A stretch of 60,718 bases of DNA from CAZLRH01 sp964562015 (GTDB taxonomy: Bacteria; Verrucomicrobiota; Verrucomicrobiia; Opitutales; JABDGR01), in assembly GCA_964562015.1 (NCBI GenBank), contig CAZLRH010000023.1, positions 1 through 60,718 on the forward strand, in the 5' to 3' direction. Positions 33,067-41,924 of the stretch are shown here, piece by piece; position 1 is the stretch's first letter, and each line of letters begins with the position of its first letter. The position numbers were made by a program, and so were the translations under genes. The notes under the pieces are model-generated. The model did not search any database, was not told the DNA's origin, and saw only the letters and a program-made list of their open reading frames with translations.

Positions 33067-34266
33067 ATGGTGGCGTCCGCGCTTATGTCCTTGCCGACGC
33101 CTACCCGTTGCGAGATCAAGGCCTTGACGGGGGTGCGTTTTTGGCTGGCGCCGTGGGTGATATTTTATCACCAGACGGTATCCGCGGGCTGGGTGGCGGG
33201 GTTGCAGCAATGGCCCGTTTGGCGATTTTTGAGCCAGGGTTACCTGGCCGTCAGCGGATTCTTTTGCCTTTCGGGTTTCATTTTGGCCTGCAATTACCAC
33301 GGCCGGATGCGGTCGGCGGCGGACCGTGGACATTTCCTGGGCGCACGGCTGGCGCGCATCTATCCCGTTTACACGCTCGGCCTGGTCTTGATGCTTCCGA
33401 TCGTGGCGCTCGATACCTATTTGGGGCGGCAAACGGCGGGCACAGCCGCGGTGGGCCTGATTTCCAGTGTCACACTGTCCCAATCATTTTTTCCGCAATG
33501 GCTGGAGATTTGGAACGGCCCCGGCTGGTCGTTATCCTGCGAGTTTTATTTTTATCTGACGCTGCCGTTGTATGCGGTGAGGCTCGAACGGCAGAGTGGG
33601 TTGGCCTTGGCGATTGGGCTGGCGGCCGCGATAGGCGTCACCTGGTTGCTCAATGGGCTGGCGGTCCACTGGGCGGGTGGGGCGCAGGCCGGAGCGGTTG
33701 GTTCCGGCGAGCTCCGCCGCTGGGCCGCGGAATTTATACTTCGCAGTCCACTGACGCGAGCGCCGGAATTTGTGGCGGGGTATATCGCGGGCGAATGGTA
33801 TGCGCGTCGCGGGCCCTGGTCCATTCGCACCTCGCAGGGGGCCGTGGTGGGCGGGCTCATCCTGCTGCTGGCCGGATGCTGGCTGACGCCGGCGGATGAG
33901 CATCTTTCCGGCCTCTTTGCGCTGCCCTTTTTGCTTATCATCTTTGGCCTCGCGAATCCCGGACGGCTGGGGCTGGCGGCGCTGGGCAATCCGGCCGCCT
34001 GCTTTCTGGGTGAAGCCAGCTATGGCCTTTATATTTTTCACGAGCCGCTTGCGCGCTATTTTTCGGCGGCGGACGGACAATTCTTTCATGGGGGATTGCG
34101 GCAGGCGCATCCGTGGCTGTTATTTGCCGTCTATTTTGCCGGCGTGCTCGGCTTAGCGGCGCTTATACTCAAGGCCTTTGAGCAACCCTTGCGACAAAAG
34201 CTGGCCTCCCGCCTGGGAGAAAAGTTTGGCCGCTGGCTGGGTGGCGCAAACGCACCGGGGGTTTAA
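33067..34266 (+). CDS. acyltransferase 3 family (OafA/YrhL-like) membrane protein
   Basis: A 399-residue polytopic protein with about ten helices. IKALTGVRFWLAPWVIFYHQ carries the catalytic His of acyltransferase 3; GYLAVSGFFCLSGFILACNY and RLARIYPVYTLGL hold the conserved Arg and the (R/K)xxRiyP-type motif; WNGPGWSLSCEFYFYLTLPLY and FLGEASYGLYIFHEPLARYF complete the family pattern. Such enzymes O-acetylate or O-acylate surface polysaccharides and peptidoglycan using acyl-CoA. ATG at 33067 is chosen; MSLPTPTR at 33085 is an alternative. Both flanks hold copies of the same dispersed inverted repeat, so the gene might have moved as a unit or simply sits among repeats. Confidence 0.88.
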   Translation: MVASALMSLPTPTRCEIKALTGVRFWLAPWVIFYHQTVSAGWVAGLQQWPVWRFLSQGYLAVSGFFCLSGFILACNYHGRMRSAADRGHFLGARLARIYPVYTLGLVLMLPIVALDTYLGRQTAGTAAVGLISSVTLSQSFFPQWLEIWNGPGWSLSCEFYFYLTLPLYAVRLERQSGLALAIGLAAAIGVTWLLNGLAVHWAGGAQAGAVGSGELRRWAAEFILRSPLTRAPEFVAGYIAGEWYARRGPWSIRTSQGAVVGGLILLLAGCWLTPADEHLSGLFALPFLLIIFGLANPGRLGLAALGNPAACFLGEASYGLYIFHEPLARYFSAADGQFFHGGLRQAHPWLLFAVYFAGVLGLAALILKAFEQPLRQKLASRLGEKFGRWLGGANAPGV

Positions 34267-34304
34267 CGCACGCTTTAGAACCGCCGAGATGCGGATGGAT
34301 ATTT

Positions 34305-34360
34305 ACAGAAGGCAACGAAGAGAACCAAGACTCCCCTTAGTTTACTTCGTTACCTTCTTT
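34305..34360. repeat. dispersed inverted repeat, copy 2
   Basis: ACAGAAGGCAACGAAG (34305-34320) and CTTCGTTACCTTCTTT (34345-34360) pair with two mismatches; the centre AGAACCAAGACTCCCC then CTTAGTTTA matches copy 1 in all but a few bases. Sequence about 35 bases before it (AACGC...AGAACCGC) is also shared with copy 1. It follows the acyltransferase stop and precedes the convergent YcxB-like gene, so it could act as a two-way terminator. Confidence 0.85.
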
Positions 34361-34437
34361 AAGAAAAACCGGCTAACCGACGGCTCGCGATTTTACTCTG
34401 CTTCTTTTCGGCCTCTGCCCCTTTTCGACCACTGTAA

Positions 34438-34935
34438 TCACTTAAATCCAGGCACCTTTTGCTGGAGCAACGATTTCAGTTGAGAGAGGTCGGGAACGGC
34501 CTGAGTGGGAAAATAAAAATACTGTCGTTGAGCAGTCATTAAATACACGAACTTAGGCGTGATGGCGGCATTTTTGATCAAGCGCCATTCATTAAAGCCC
34601 GTAAAACTTTCTCCTTTCACGCGAATGCCGGTGTCATCAATTTCATAGAGCTTTTCTTCCCTTAACTCCGCCGCCGCGGTCCAGCGTCCTTTTGCACCCC
34701 AATACGTGGTCAGCCACATTATAACCACAATTCCAGGCAGAATCAGCAAACCAGAGTTGGTCAAATAGCGCTCGGACAAGGTTTGGGCACCAGAATGGAG
34801 CCCGAACGGCGAAACCAGGTAACCGCAGAAAACCAAAGCGGCCAACCAATGGAGGCCGCGAGTGAGCTTTAGCAAATTAAGGCGATTTAGGGCCCAATAG
34901 TCGTTGAACGTCGGAATATAGCGAACTGGGATCAT
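34438..34935 (-). CDS. YcxB-like membrane protein
   Basis: A 165-residue protein with two transmembrane helices (WLAALVFCGYLVSPFGL and GLLILPGIVVIMWLTTYWG) and a C-terminal cytoplasmic domain: LREEKLYEIDDTGIRVKGESFTGFNEWRLIKNAAITPKFVYLMTAQRQYFYFPTQAVP. The order TGIRVKGESFTGFNEWRLIKN...YLM....QYFYFP.QAV is the YcxB-like C-terminal (PH-like) domain. Family function is unknown. Codon use here is less GC-rich than in the neighbours. It lies between a dispersed repeat and the long repeat-protein gene. Confidence 0.75.
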   Translation of the reverse strand: MIPVRYIPTFNDYWALNRLNLLKLTRGLHWLAALVFCGYLVSPFGLHSGAQTLSERYLTNSGLLILPGIVVIMWLTTYWGAKGRWTAAAELREEKLYEIDDTGIRVKGESFTGFNEWRLIKNAAITPKFVYLMTAQRQYFYFPTQAVPDLSQLKSLLQQKVPGFK

Positions 34936-35027
34936 GTTATCAGGACCCTTATCTAAGTTAGCAGCTTAACCAATCAGCCTCAAAGGGAATAGTGCCGGAG
35001 CGGCTGATAACCGGCGAACTGTTTCGA

Positions 35028-38000
35028 TTAATTCCGGTACACTGCGGGGCCGTTGTTGCTGTTGATATTAATTTGTCGGCCTTGGTTGTCGTACATGACC
35101 GCGGCGGGGCCTCCTTGCACATTTACCGCGCCCTGCGGCGCGGCCGGACGCGCCGGCGGCGGCAGGCCGCTGGCAGCCTGAATGGAGGCTTGGAGGCGGC
35201 TGACGGTCGCGGCACGTTGCTGGTCGGTCATCGGCGCGGCTTCGGCGGCGGCGAGCGCGGCGTCGGGGTCCTTTCGCGCCCAATTCGTGAGAATGGTGTT
35301 GAGTTGGTTGGTGCGCGTGTTCGCGTTGCCAATGGTGGTGGCCCAATTGTAGGCCGACGCGGGGTCGTTGCGGCTTTCGGTGTTGATGAGGCTGCCGACG
35401 GCGGTGTCGCGCGCCTCGCCCGCCGGGAGCGTGTTGATCCAGTTCGACGCCGCCAGCGGGTCTTGCCCGATCCAGTTGTCGGCAATGCTGCGCACGGCGT
35501 TGTTGAGCGCGGAGCCGGGGGGCAGATTGCCGAGCAAGTTGGCGGCGTCCGAGGGTTCCTGGCTGGCGTAAGACGAAATGACACTGCCCATGGTTTGTTC
35601 CCGCATGGCGGGGTCGGTCACGCCCAGCGCGTAATTGAGGGCGCTCTGCGGGTCCACGCGCGCGAGTTGGGTGACGGAATTGCGCACGGCGTCGGTGCGC
35701 GCCTGGCCCTCGGGGAGGCTTTCGGCCCACCCGAGCGCGCCTTGCGGGTCCGCCGTGGACCAACGGGCCGCGACGCGGTTGACGAGGCTGTTGTACGTCG
35801 GGTCGTCGGGCGTCAGGCTTTGCACGAAACCGGCGGCGGCGGTGGGGTCTTGGTCCGCCCAGACGCCGAGGACGTTTTGCATGGCGGTGCGGCGGGCCGC
35901 GCCGGCGGTGCCGGGGTCGTCGGGCAGCGATTGCACCCACGACAACGCGCCATTCACATCCTGGTTCGCCCAGGTGGAGGCGAGCTGCCCGATGGCCGTG
36001 GTACGCGCGGGGCCGTTGTCCAATTTTTCAATATAAGTGGCCGCGCCGCCGGGGTCATTCTGGCCCATGACGCGCAAGGCATTGGTGACGGCGCCTTCGT
36101 TGGCGGCGGCGCCGCCCTGGGAATCAATCCATGCGAGGGCCGCGGACGGATCGGTTTGCGCCCAACTGGCGGCGATGGCCGAAACCACGGAGTCGCGCTT
36201 GGTGCTGTCTGGCAATTCATCTAGGTAAGCGACGGCGGCCTGCGGATTCTGGTTGGCCAGCGGGCCGAGGGCGTTGGACATGGCGTTGATGCGCTCGCTG
36301 GGCGACTGCAAGGTGGCGGCCCAGGCCAGCGCAGCGGTGGGATCCTGGTTGGCCCAATTGCTGGCGATTTGCTGCAAGGCGCTGCTGCGCGCGCTGCCGA
36401 CGGGCAGCTCCATCGCGGCCGAGGACGCGGCCGACGGGTCTTGATTGGCCCAACTGGCGTAAACATTGCCGAGAGCATTGGCGGCCTGGCCCGCGGGCAG
36501 GCTCATCGCATAGCTCAACGCGGCCTGCGGATCGCGGTTGGCCATGTTGGAAATGATGTTGTTTTGCAAATCGCGCCGGAGGACGACATTGGGAATTTGA
36601 TCGAGCGTGGCCAAGGCGGCGGTGGGGTCGACATTGGCCCAGCGGTCATAGACGCCGCGCAGGGCGTTGTTGCGCTGGTTCATGTTGCCCAGCTCCTGGG
36701 CGCTTTGCAGGGCGGCGTTCGGATCAATTTGCGCCCACTGGCTGTACACTTGATTGAAGAGATTGGGCTGGGTGAGGTAGGCGTTCCCGCTTTGCAGCAA
36801 AGCCACGGCGCGTTCCGGCTGGGTGCGGGCGAGGGTATTGATGGCATTATTCACCACCTGGCGGCGCAGTTGCGGTTCGGTGATTTTCTCCACCATGTCG
36901 AACGCCGAGGCCGGATCATCGGCCATGAGGACGTTGAAAACACTTTGCAGCGTGCTGTTGCGCGTGTTGCGGTTGACGATGCCCAGGGCGTACGTGAGCG
37001 CCGCCTGCGGGTCGCGCTGCGCCCAGTTCGCCACGATCTGGCCGTACACATAATTGCCGTTATTGATATTGGATAGCTTGTACGAATCGAGCAGCACCAA
37101 AGCGCCCTGCGGGTCGAACTGCGACAGGCTTTGCGCCACGGCGCGCACGGCGGCCTGTTGCGAGTGGAGGTCCTTGAGCGTTTGGATCGCCTCGGTGGCC
37201 GCCTCCTGGTCGAACTGCGCCCACGCGGAAAAAATTGTGCTGCAAATCGCCTCGGGGTCGACCGACTTCGGGAGCTTGAGGGCCGCCGCAAGGGCGGCCT
37301 CGGGATCGCGCGTGGCCCAGCGGCTGAAAATCTGCGAGTACTGGCCGTTGTCATTGGTGAGCACATGGCTGTCGCGCAGCAACTTGACGGCCCCCTCGGG
37401 GTCGGAGTCTGACAGAAAGCGAGTGATGTTGGTGAGCAACTGCCGGCGGGTCGCGTCGTCCAGCGTCTTGAGCGCGGCGACGGCCTGCGTGGGCTCGTAT
37501 TGGGCCCAGATGTTGAGCACGCCTTGCAGGGCTGAACGGCGGTGGCTGTCCTGCGGAATGGCTTTGGCGATGGCCAGGGCCGCTTGCGGATCGCGCTCGG
37601 CCCAAGCCTGGAAAACGGACTGCCAGAGGTTGGTGGTCGTTTCGTTGTCGGCGAGTGCCTGCAGTTTATCCAGCGCCAGCTTCGGGTCGATGCGGGCCAG
37701 CGAGACGAGCACGGATTGAATGAATTGCCGGCGCAGCGAGGCCATGGGCTCGCGGTCGATGGCCGCATAGGCGGCTTCGGGATCCACGCGGGCCCACTCA
37801 TTCAACACCGCCTGGACGGCGGCGCGGTGGAGTCCGGGGCGGGTCAGCGAAAGCGCGCCGGTGAAAGCGTCGGCGGGATTTTGGCCGGCCCACACGGAGA
37901 AAAGCGAACCGTTGTTGCCTTCGGGATAATCGGCGGTGGGGATGGCTTGGGCGGCGGCGATGGCATCGGCGGGGGCAGTCGCGGCCCACACTTGCAGAAC

Positions 38001-38561
38001 GTTCGAAAAGGCCTGCACGCGGCGGTTGGCGCTATCCAGTTGTGCGGCGGCGGCCAAGGCCTGCTTGGGATTGCGTTCGGCCCAGGCGGTAAAGACGGTG
38101 CCGAGGAGGGCATTTTCGCCGGCGAGCTGCTCGGCGGCGCGGGCGTGCGTCACGGCGGCTTCCGGGTCGGACGCCACCCACTTGCTGTACGCGCGCGAAC
38201 GGACGAGGTTGCGGTCGCCGCCCCGCGGGGCCGACGCGGCTTGATCCAGCAACGCCGCGAGCTGGCCGACCGGAGTCTGCGCAACGAGCTCGTCGACGGC
38301 CTTCGTGCGCTCCAGCGCCACCGGCGAGGCCAGGGCTAGGCCGAGGGGCGAGGCGGGGTTCCACGGCAAAAGTTTCGGCGCGACGGGCAGCGGGCCCGTG
38401 GGCTCGGGGCGTTTGGGCAGGGGTTGGGGGATAATTTTCCCTTCGCGGGTCAGCTTGGCGAGGTTGCTGTCGGTCGGCTGGCCAAACCACCAGTAACCGA
38501 GGAGGAGGCCGCCCACAAAAGCGGGCAGCATGAACAAGGCGAATTTGAAAAAGATTTTCAC
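35028..38561 (-). CDS. large membrane-anchored 32-residue-repeat solenoid protein (repeat protein A)
   Basis: An 1177-residue protein. An N-terminal signal-anchor (FFKFALFMLPAFVGGLLLGYWWF) is followed by a 40-residue Pro-rich linker, a shared head (VDELVAQTPVGQLAALLDQAAS) and about 31 near-tandem repeats of about 32 residues at about 113-1110. The repeat consensus is RxxAlxxVxxxWAxxDPxAALxWAxxLPxG; helical propensity and regular W, DP, A and L positions suggest an alpha-alpha solenoid like HEAT or TPR, though I do not place it in either. The tail has YDNQGRQININSNNG. GTG start preceded by ctcctttctccact. It is a paralog of the 809-residue protein 5 kb away. Probably a periplasmic or surface scaffold; no catalytic motif is seen. 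Confidence 0.85.
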   Translation of the reverse strand: MKIFFKFALFMLPAFVGGLLLGYWWFGQPTDSNLAKLTREGKIIPQPLPKRPEPTGPLPVAPKLLPWNPASPLGLALASPVALERTKAVDELVAQTPVGQLAALLDQAASAPRGGDRNLVRSRAYSKWVASDPEAAVTHARAAEQLAGENALLGTVFTAWAERNPKQALAAAAQLDSANRRVQAFSNVLQVWAATAPADAIAAAQAIPTADYPEGNNGSLFSVWAGQNPADAFTGALSLTRPGLHRAAVQAVLNEWARVDPEAAYAAIDREPMASLRRQFIQSVLVSLARIDPKLALDKLQALADNETTTNLWQSVFQAWAERDPQAALAIAKAIPQDSHRRSALQGVLNIWAQYEPTQAVAALKTLDDATRRQLLTNITRFLSDSDPEGAVKLLRDSHVLTNDNGQYSQIFSRWATRDPEAALAAALKLPKSVDPEAICSTIFSAWAQFDQEAATEAIQTLKDLHSQQAAVRAVAQSLSQFDPQGALVLLDSYKLSNINNGNYVYGQIVANWAQRDPQAALTYALGIVNRNTRNSTLQSVFNVLMADDPASAFDMVEKITEPQLRRQVVNNAINTLARTQPERAVALLQSGNAYLTQPNLFNQVYSQWAQIDPNAALQSAQELGNMNQRNNALRGVYDRWANVDPTAALATLDQIPNVVLRRDLQNNIISNMANRDPQAALSYAMSLPAGQAANALGNVYASWANQDPSAASSAAMELPVGSARSSALQQIASNWANQDPTAALAWAATLQSPSERINAMSNALGPLANQNPQAAVAYLDELPDSTKRDSVVSAIAASWAQTDPSAALAWIDSQGGAAANEGAVTNALRVMGQNDPGGAATYIEKLDNGPARTTAIGQLASTWANQDVNGALSWVQSLPDDPGTAGAARRTAMQNVLGVWADQDPTAAAGFVQSLTPDDPTYNSLVNRVAARWSTADPQGALGWAESLPEGQARTDAVRNSVTQLARVDPQSALNYALGVTDPAMREQTMGSVISSYASQEPSDAANLLGNLPPGSALNNAVRSIADNWIGQDPLAASNWINTLPAGEARDTAVGSLINTESRNDPASAYNWATTIGNANTRTNQLNTILTNWARKDPDAALAAAEAAPMTDQQRAATVSRLQASIQAASGLPPPARPAAPQGAVNVQGGPAAVMYDNQGRQININSNNGPAVYRN
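35232..38225 (-). repeat. array of about 31 coding repeats of about 96 bases
   Basis: Divergent direct repeats within repeat protein A. Each unit encodes a helix pair with W (often WA) at the end of the first helix, DP at the turn and AA or AAL starting the second. Units near the middle and C-terminal third (ASWANQDPSAA, SNWANQDPTAA, STWANQDVNGA) are most alike, suggesting recent internal duplication; units 9, 12, 14 and 15 are most worn. Confidence 0.8.
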
Positions 38562-38772
38562 AGTGGAGAAAGGAGTGGAAGGCGGCGGGAGTGGGCGTCC
38601 GTCACCAAGGAAAACAGATTTTGGGGTCGTTTGTTACCGCGGCCTGCTCAATTCGATGCGACCGACCGATGTTTGTTAAACCCTAAATTGTAAAACTTTC
38701 GCTGCCAAAAGGAAGGGTGAACTCTGCCCGGAAAGGAGGGGGTGATGCTAAAGATTGGCTAAGCCTTGGCCA

Positions 38773-40272
38773 TCAAGGAGTAGCCGCCGGGGCTGAATTT
38801 TGGAAGCGCAACACCAGAGTGGGCTGATGCTGGTCGGTCAGCGGGTCGGGGTACTCTTTCGCCTCGTGCGGCAAGTCCACCGATTTGCTGCCGCCATTAT
38901 CTTTTAAATCCGTGCCGACCGAATAAATCAGCCCGCGCGCCGGGTCGTAGCGCAGCGGCTGGCCGTCAAAGGGATCGACCGGCACCGCGGGAAGATATTC
39001 AGGCACGAGCGCGGCGAGAGTTGACGGCAGCGTGCGGTGGTCGTCGTAATAGTGGCGAAGGGCGAACGAGGTTTGGATGAGGCGGTCAGACGCGGTGGCC
39101 AGATAGGGCGAAGTGTTCGTCGCCGGATTGGCCGAGGGCATGAAATTCTCCAACACAATCCGGCCGCCGAAGTTTGGGATGAGCATTTCGCGCACGGAAG
39201 GGCTCGCGCCATTTTGAATATCGTAGCTGGAGGATGCTCGCTGGTTGGCGGGAAAATTCTTTGCAGAAAAAGTTGGAGTGAAGGCCCTCAGATAATTCCG
39301 GACATACTCGGCGGCTTCCCTGCGGGTGGTGTTGAGTTGCAGGCTCCAGGAAAAAATTTCGGTGCCTATAAACGAACTCAGCCAGGGATGACCCGGACTT
39401 CCGGGATCGCTGTCGGGATCAATGACAAAGCGCTCCCCGGGCGTGCTCATGCCCAGGAGGCGAAAGGGGTTCCTTTCATGCTTAAGTTCGTCCTCCAAAT
39501 GGCGGAAGAATTGGTATTCCAAGGCCAGGCTGCGCTGCTGACCGCCCATCCAATCAATGGGAACGGACCAAGTTTTGGCCACGGCGTCGCGCTCTGCGGC
39601 CGGCAACGCGGGCACGTTGAGCGCGTTGCCGGCCTCGGCGCTAAAGCCGTCAATTACACTCGCGGTGAGCAAGACAATCGCAGGAACTTGGCCGCGAGCA
39701 ATAAGTCCCGCCCAGTTGTGCAAGCGGATGGCATCTCGCGCGGCGGTGGCCCAATCGCCCTTCTGGCGCGCGTGGGCGGAGGATAATTGTAGTGTTTTTG
39801 CGAGATTCAAGAGCGGCTCAAGCGGTGCCGCGGCGTTTTGGAGCTCCAATTCACCGGCAAAATCAAAATGCGGCAGCGTCGCGATGGTGTCAGCCTGCGC
39901 CAGAATGGGCTGGGTCTCGGCAAGATATGCATCCACCAACGCGTCGCCTGGGTTTTGCTTGGTGATTAAATCATCCAACTCGGCCTCCGCCATGCCCTGG
40001 GACCGGGCAAAACGGTAGAGGTCCAAAGACGCGCGCGGCAGTTTTTGAATTTGCACAAAACCATTCTGCCCGTCCGGCACCGCGGCGTTGCGGGCCAGTA
40101 GATCAGCATCGTCGGGCGGCGGCTCATCCCGTAAATAAAACCACCAAAAGGGCCCGGCCAAAAGGGCGGCCAGCACGGCGCAGGCAAGGGCGCCTCGACG
40201 CACCCAGCGCCAAAGACGGCGCGGAGGACGTGGATTGGCCTGGATAAGCGGCGGGCGCGGCGGAAGTTTCAT
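38773..40272 (-). CDS. membrane-anchored protein with pseudopilin-like C-terminus, paralog 1
   Basis: A 499-residue protein: Pro-rich cytoplasmic N-terminus, one transmembrane helix (GALACAVLAALLAGPFWWFYL), then DDADLLARNAAVP and a large, mostly helical extracytoplasmic domain. The last 90 residues, ALRHYYDDHRTLPSTLAALVPEYLPAVPVDPFDGQPLRYDP then YSVGTDLKDNGG, resemble the C-terminal globular part of type II secretion pseudopilin GspG (Y..YP...L..L..P.D PWG.P..Y, YS.G.DG..GG), without the pilin helix. I do not know a named family. It follows its tandem paralog by 30 bases and lies 211 bases upstream of repeat protein A on the same strand. ATG at 40272 is chosen; a TTG upstream is less likely. 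Confidence 0.7.
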   Translation of the reverse strand: MKLPPRPPLIQANPRPPRRLWRWVRRGALACAVLAALLAGPFWWFYLRDEPPPDDADLLARNAAVPDGQNGFVQIQKLPRASLDLYRFARSQGMAEAELDDLITKQNPGDALVDAYLAETQPILAQADTIATLPHFDFAGELELQNAAAPLEPLLNLAKTLQLSSAHARQKGDWATAARDAIRLHNWAGLIARGQVPAIVLLTASVIDGFSAEAGNALNVPALPAAERDAVAKTWSVPIDWMGGQQRSLALEYQFFRHLEDELKHERNPFRLLGMSTPGERFVIDPDSDPGSPGHPWLSSFIGTEIFSWSLQLNTTRREAAEYVRNYLRAFTPTFSAKNFPANQRASSSYDIQNGASPSVREMLIPNFGGRIVLENFMPSANPATNTSPYLATASDRLIQTSFALRHYYDDHRTLPSTLAALVPEYLPAVPVDPFDGQPLRYDPARGLIYSVGTDLKDNGGSKSVDLPHEAKEYPDPLTDQHQPTLVLRFQNSAPAATP

Positions 40273-40302
40273 GATCAAAAACAGTGTAAGTACCAATGAC
40301 CA

Positions 40303-41754
40303 TCAAGGAGTAGCCGCCGGGGCTGAATTTTGGAAGCGCAACACCAGCGTGGGCTGCTGTTTGTCGGCCAGCGGATCGGTGTACTCTTTCGCCTCGTGCG
40401 GCAGGTCCACGGATTTGCTGCCGCCGTTGTCCTTCAAATCCGTGCCGACCGAATAAATCAGGCCGCGCGCCGGATTGTAGCGCAGCGGCTGCCCGTCAAA
40501 AGGATCGAGTGGCACCGCGGGAAGATATTCAGGCACGAGCGCGGCGAGAGTCTGCGGCAAGGCATGGTTGCCGTCGTAATAATTCCGTGCCGCGAGGGCC
40601 GTTTGCACGAGGCGGTCCTGGGTGCTGTACAAATAAGGGGAGGCAATTTCGTGACGCAGCATATCGGTGGTCATTTGCACAAAAATCTCACCGACTAAAT
40701 TGGAGGGAAAGTTTGTGGGTAAAGCGGCCAGGGCATCGTGGGGACTCTTCGTCAACGAGGGATCGATTTTGCCATAAGGCCCGTCCAAGGCCGCCTGGAT
40801 TTGTCGCAGCACAGCGGCAACTTCGCGCCGCGTGCGATTCCGCTGCAAAATCATGCGCTGGCCCCAGTCTTTCAGCGGTTTGGGTATTTGCTCAAGCGTG
40901 TCGCCGGAATGAGCGTTGGCACTGATCGTCTCGGGCAAGTGGTCAAAAGTGTAAATCATCCGGCGATATTCACCGCAGTCGGCGCGTTGCATCGCGGTCG
41001 TCCAGGAGAAGGGGACGGCCCAGGCTTGGGCGAGAACGGCGCGGCTGGCCGGCGTGCTGGCCGGGTCGTTAAGCAGATCTCGTGCGGCGCGAGCGGCGCG
41101 CTCATCGAGCGATCCGGCCGTAAAGAGATTCACCAAATCCGTTTCATTCTCACTGAAGCGGGTGGCCAGCCGCCGCAGCCGTTTGATCTCGGTCACCGCC
41201 AGGTTGAAATCGCCGGTTTGTCGCGCACGCAGGGCCGAAAGTTCCAGCACTTGCCGGACATCGACAGCGTATGGCGTTTCGGCCAGCTGCTTATTCAGGG
41301 TCTGAACTTTTGGGATTTCAAAATGCGGCAGGACGAGGATGTTATCCAGCGATGCAAGCGCGGGGCGGGCTTGCCAGAGGAAGCTGTCCACCAGGACATC
41401 GTCATGTTCGTCGCCATTGAGGATCGCCTCCAGGTCGACCGATTCCTTGTAGCTCCGTGTGGCAAAGGCGGAAAAATCCAGCAGCGTGCCATTGAGGGTG
41501 CACAATTGCACGAGGCCGTTTTCTTCCTCAGGTACCGGTGCGGCGCGGGCCAGCAAGTCGGTATCGTTGGGCGCTGATTCATCTCCCAAGAATTCGAAAT
41601 AAAGGGAAAAGCCAACAATGATAGGCACCAAACCGGCGAGAAAGACCAAAAGCGCCAGTAGCGGCCAATTCAGGGACTGCGGCCGCCCAGAAGATAGACG
41701 GGCGGAAGGGGAAATCTTCGGCACCGGCGGCAAATTCGGCGGGGCGGCCTCCAT
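40303..41754 (-). CDS. membrane-anchored protein with pseudopilin-like C-terminus, paralog 2
   Basis: A 483-residue paralog of the next gene. Transmembrane helix LALLVFLAGLVPIIVGFSLYF, then NDTDLLARAAPVP and ENGLVQL, as in the neighbour. The middle 300 residues are diverged, but the last 79 residues differ from the neighbour at only about six positions (ALVPEYLPAVPLDPFDGQPLRY ... QPTLVLRFQNSAPAATP), and the DNA over the last 250 bases differs at about two dozen. The first gene of the pair; the 170-base gap to divergent cls should hold the promoter for both and perhaps for repeat protein A. Function unknown. Confidence 0.7.
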   Translation of the reverse strand: MEAAPPNLPPVPKISPSARLSSGRPQSLNWPLLALLVFLAGLVPIIVGFSLYFEFLGDESAPNDTDLLARAAPVPEEENGLVQLCTLNGTLLDFSAFATRSYKESVDLEAILNGDEHDDVLVDSFLWQARPALASLDNILVLPHFEIPKVQTLNKQLAETPYAVDVRQVLELSALRARQTGDFNLAVTEIKRLRRLATRFSENETDLVNLFTAGSLDERAARAARDLLNDPASTPASRAVLAQAWAVPFSWTTAMQRADCGEYRRMIYTFDHLPETISANAHSGDTLEQIPKPLKDWGQRMILQRNRTRREVAAVLRQIQAALDGPYGKIDPSLTKSPHDALAALPTNFPSNLVGEIFVQMTTDMLRHEIASPYLYSTQDRLVQTALAARNYYDGNHALPQTLAALVPEYLPAVPLDPFDGQPLRYNPARGLIYSVGTDLKDNGGSKSVDLPHEAKEYTDPLADKQQPTLVLRFQNSAPAATP

Positions 41755-41924
41755 GCGTGCGAGTATCACGCGGCGGCACGCCGGGGACAAACGAATAATG
41801 GCGTGATCTGCACCAGCTCCCTGTGCTGTCTCGATTTAATAAGCTGGAACGCACGCTCCACCCAAACGCAGATAGTGCTCGGCGCTCCGCGCGCTTGCTG
41901 TTTGTCCCGCGTCGGTTATGAAGG

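Noticed and set aside
34992..36224. 410-codon + strand frame opposite repeat protein A
   Set aside because: Glycine/arginine-rich shadow of the repeat units.
35232..38225. Regular repeats that could be mistaken for a CRISPR array
   Set aside because: Units are about 96 bases, divergent, and continuously coding with no spacer/repeat structure and no cas genes.
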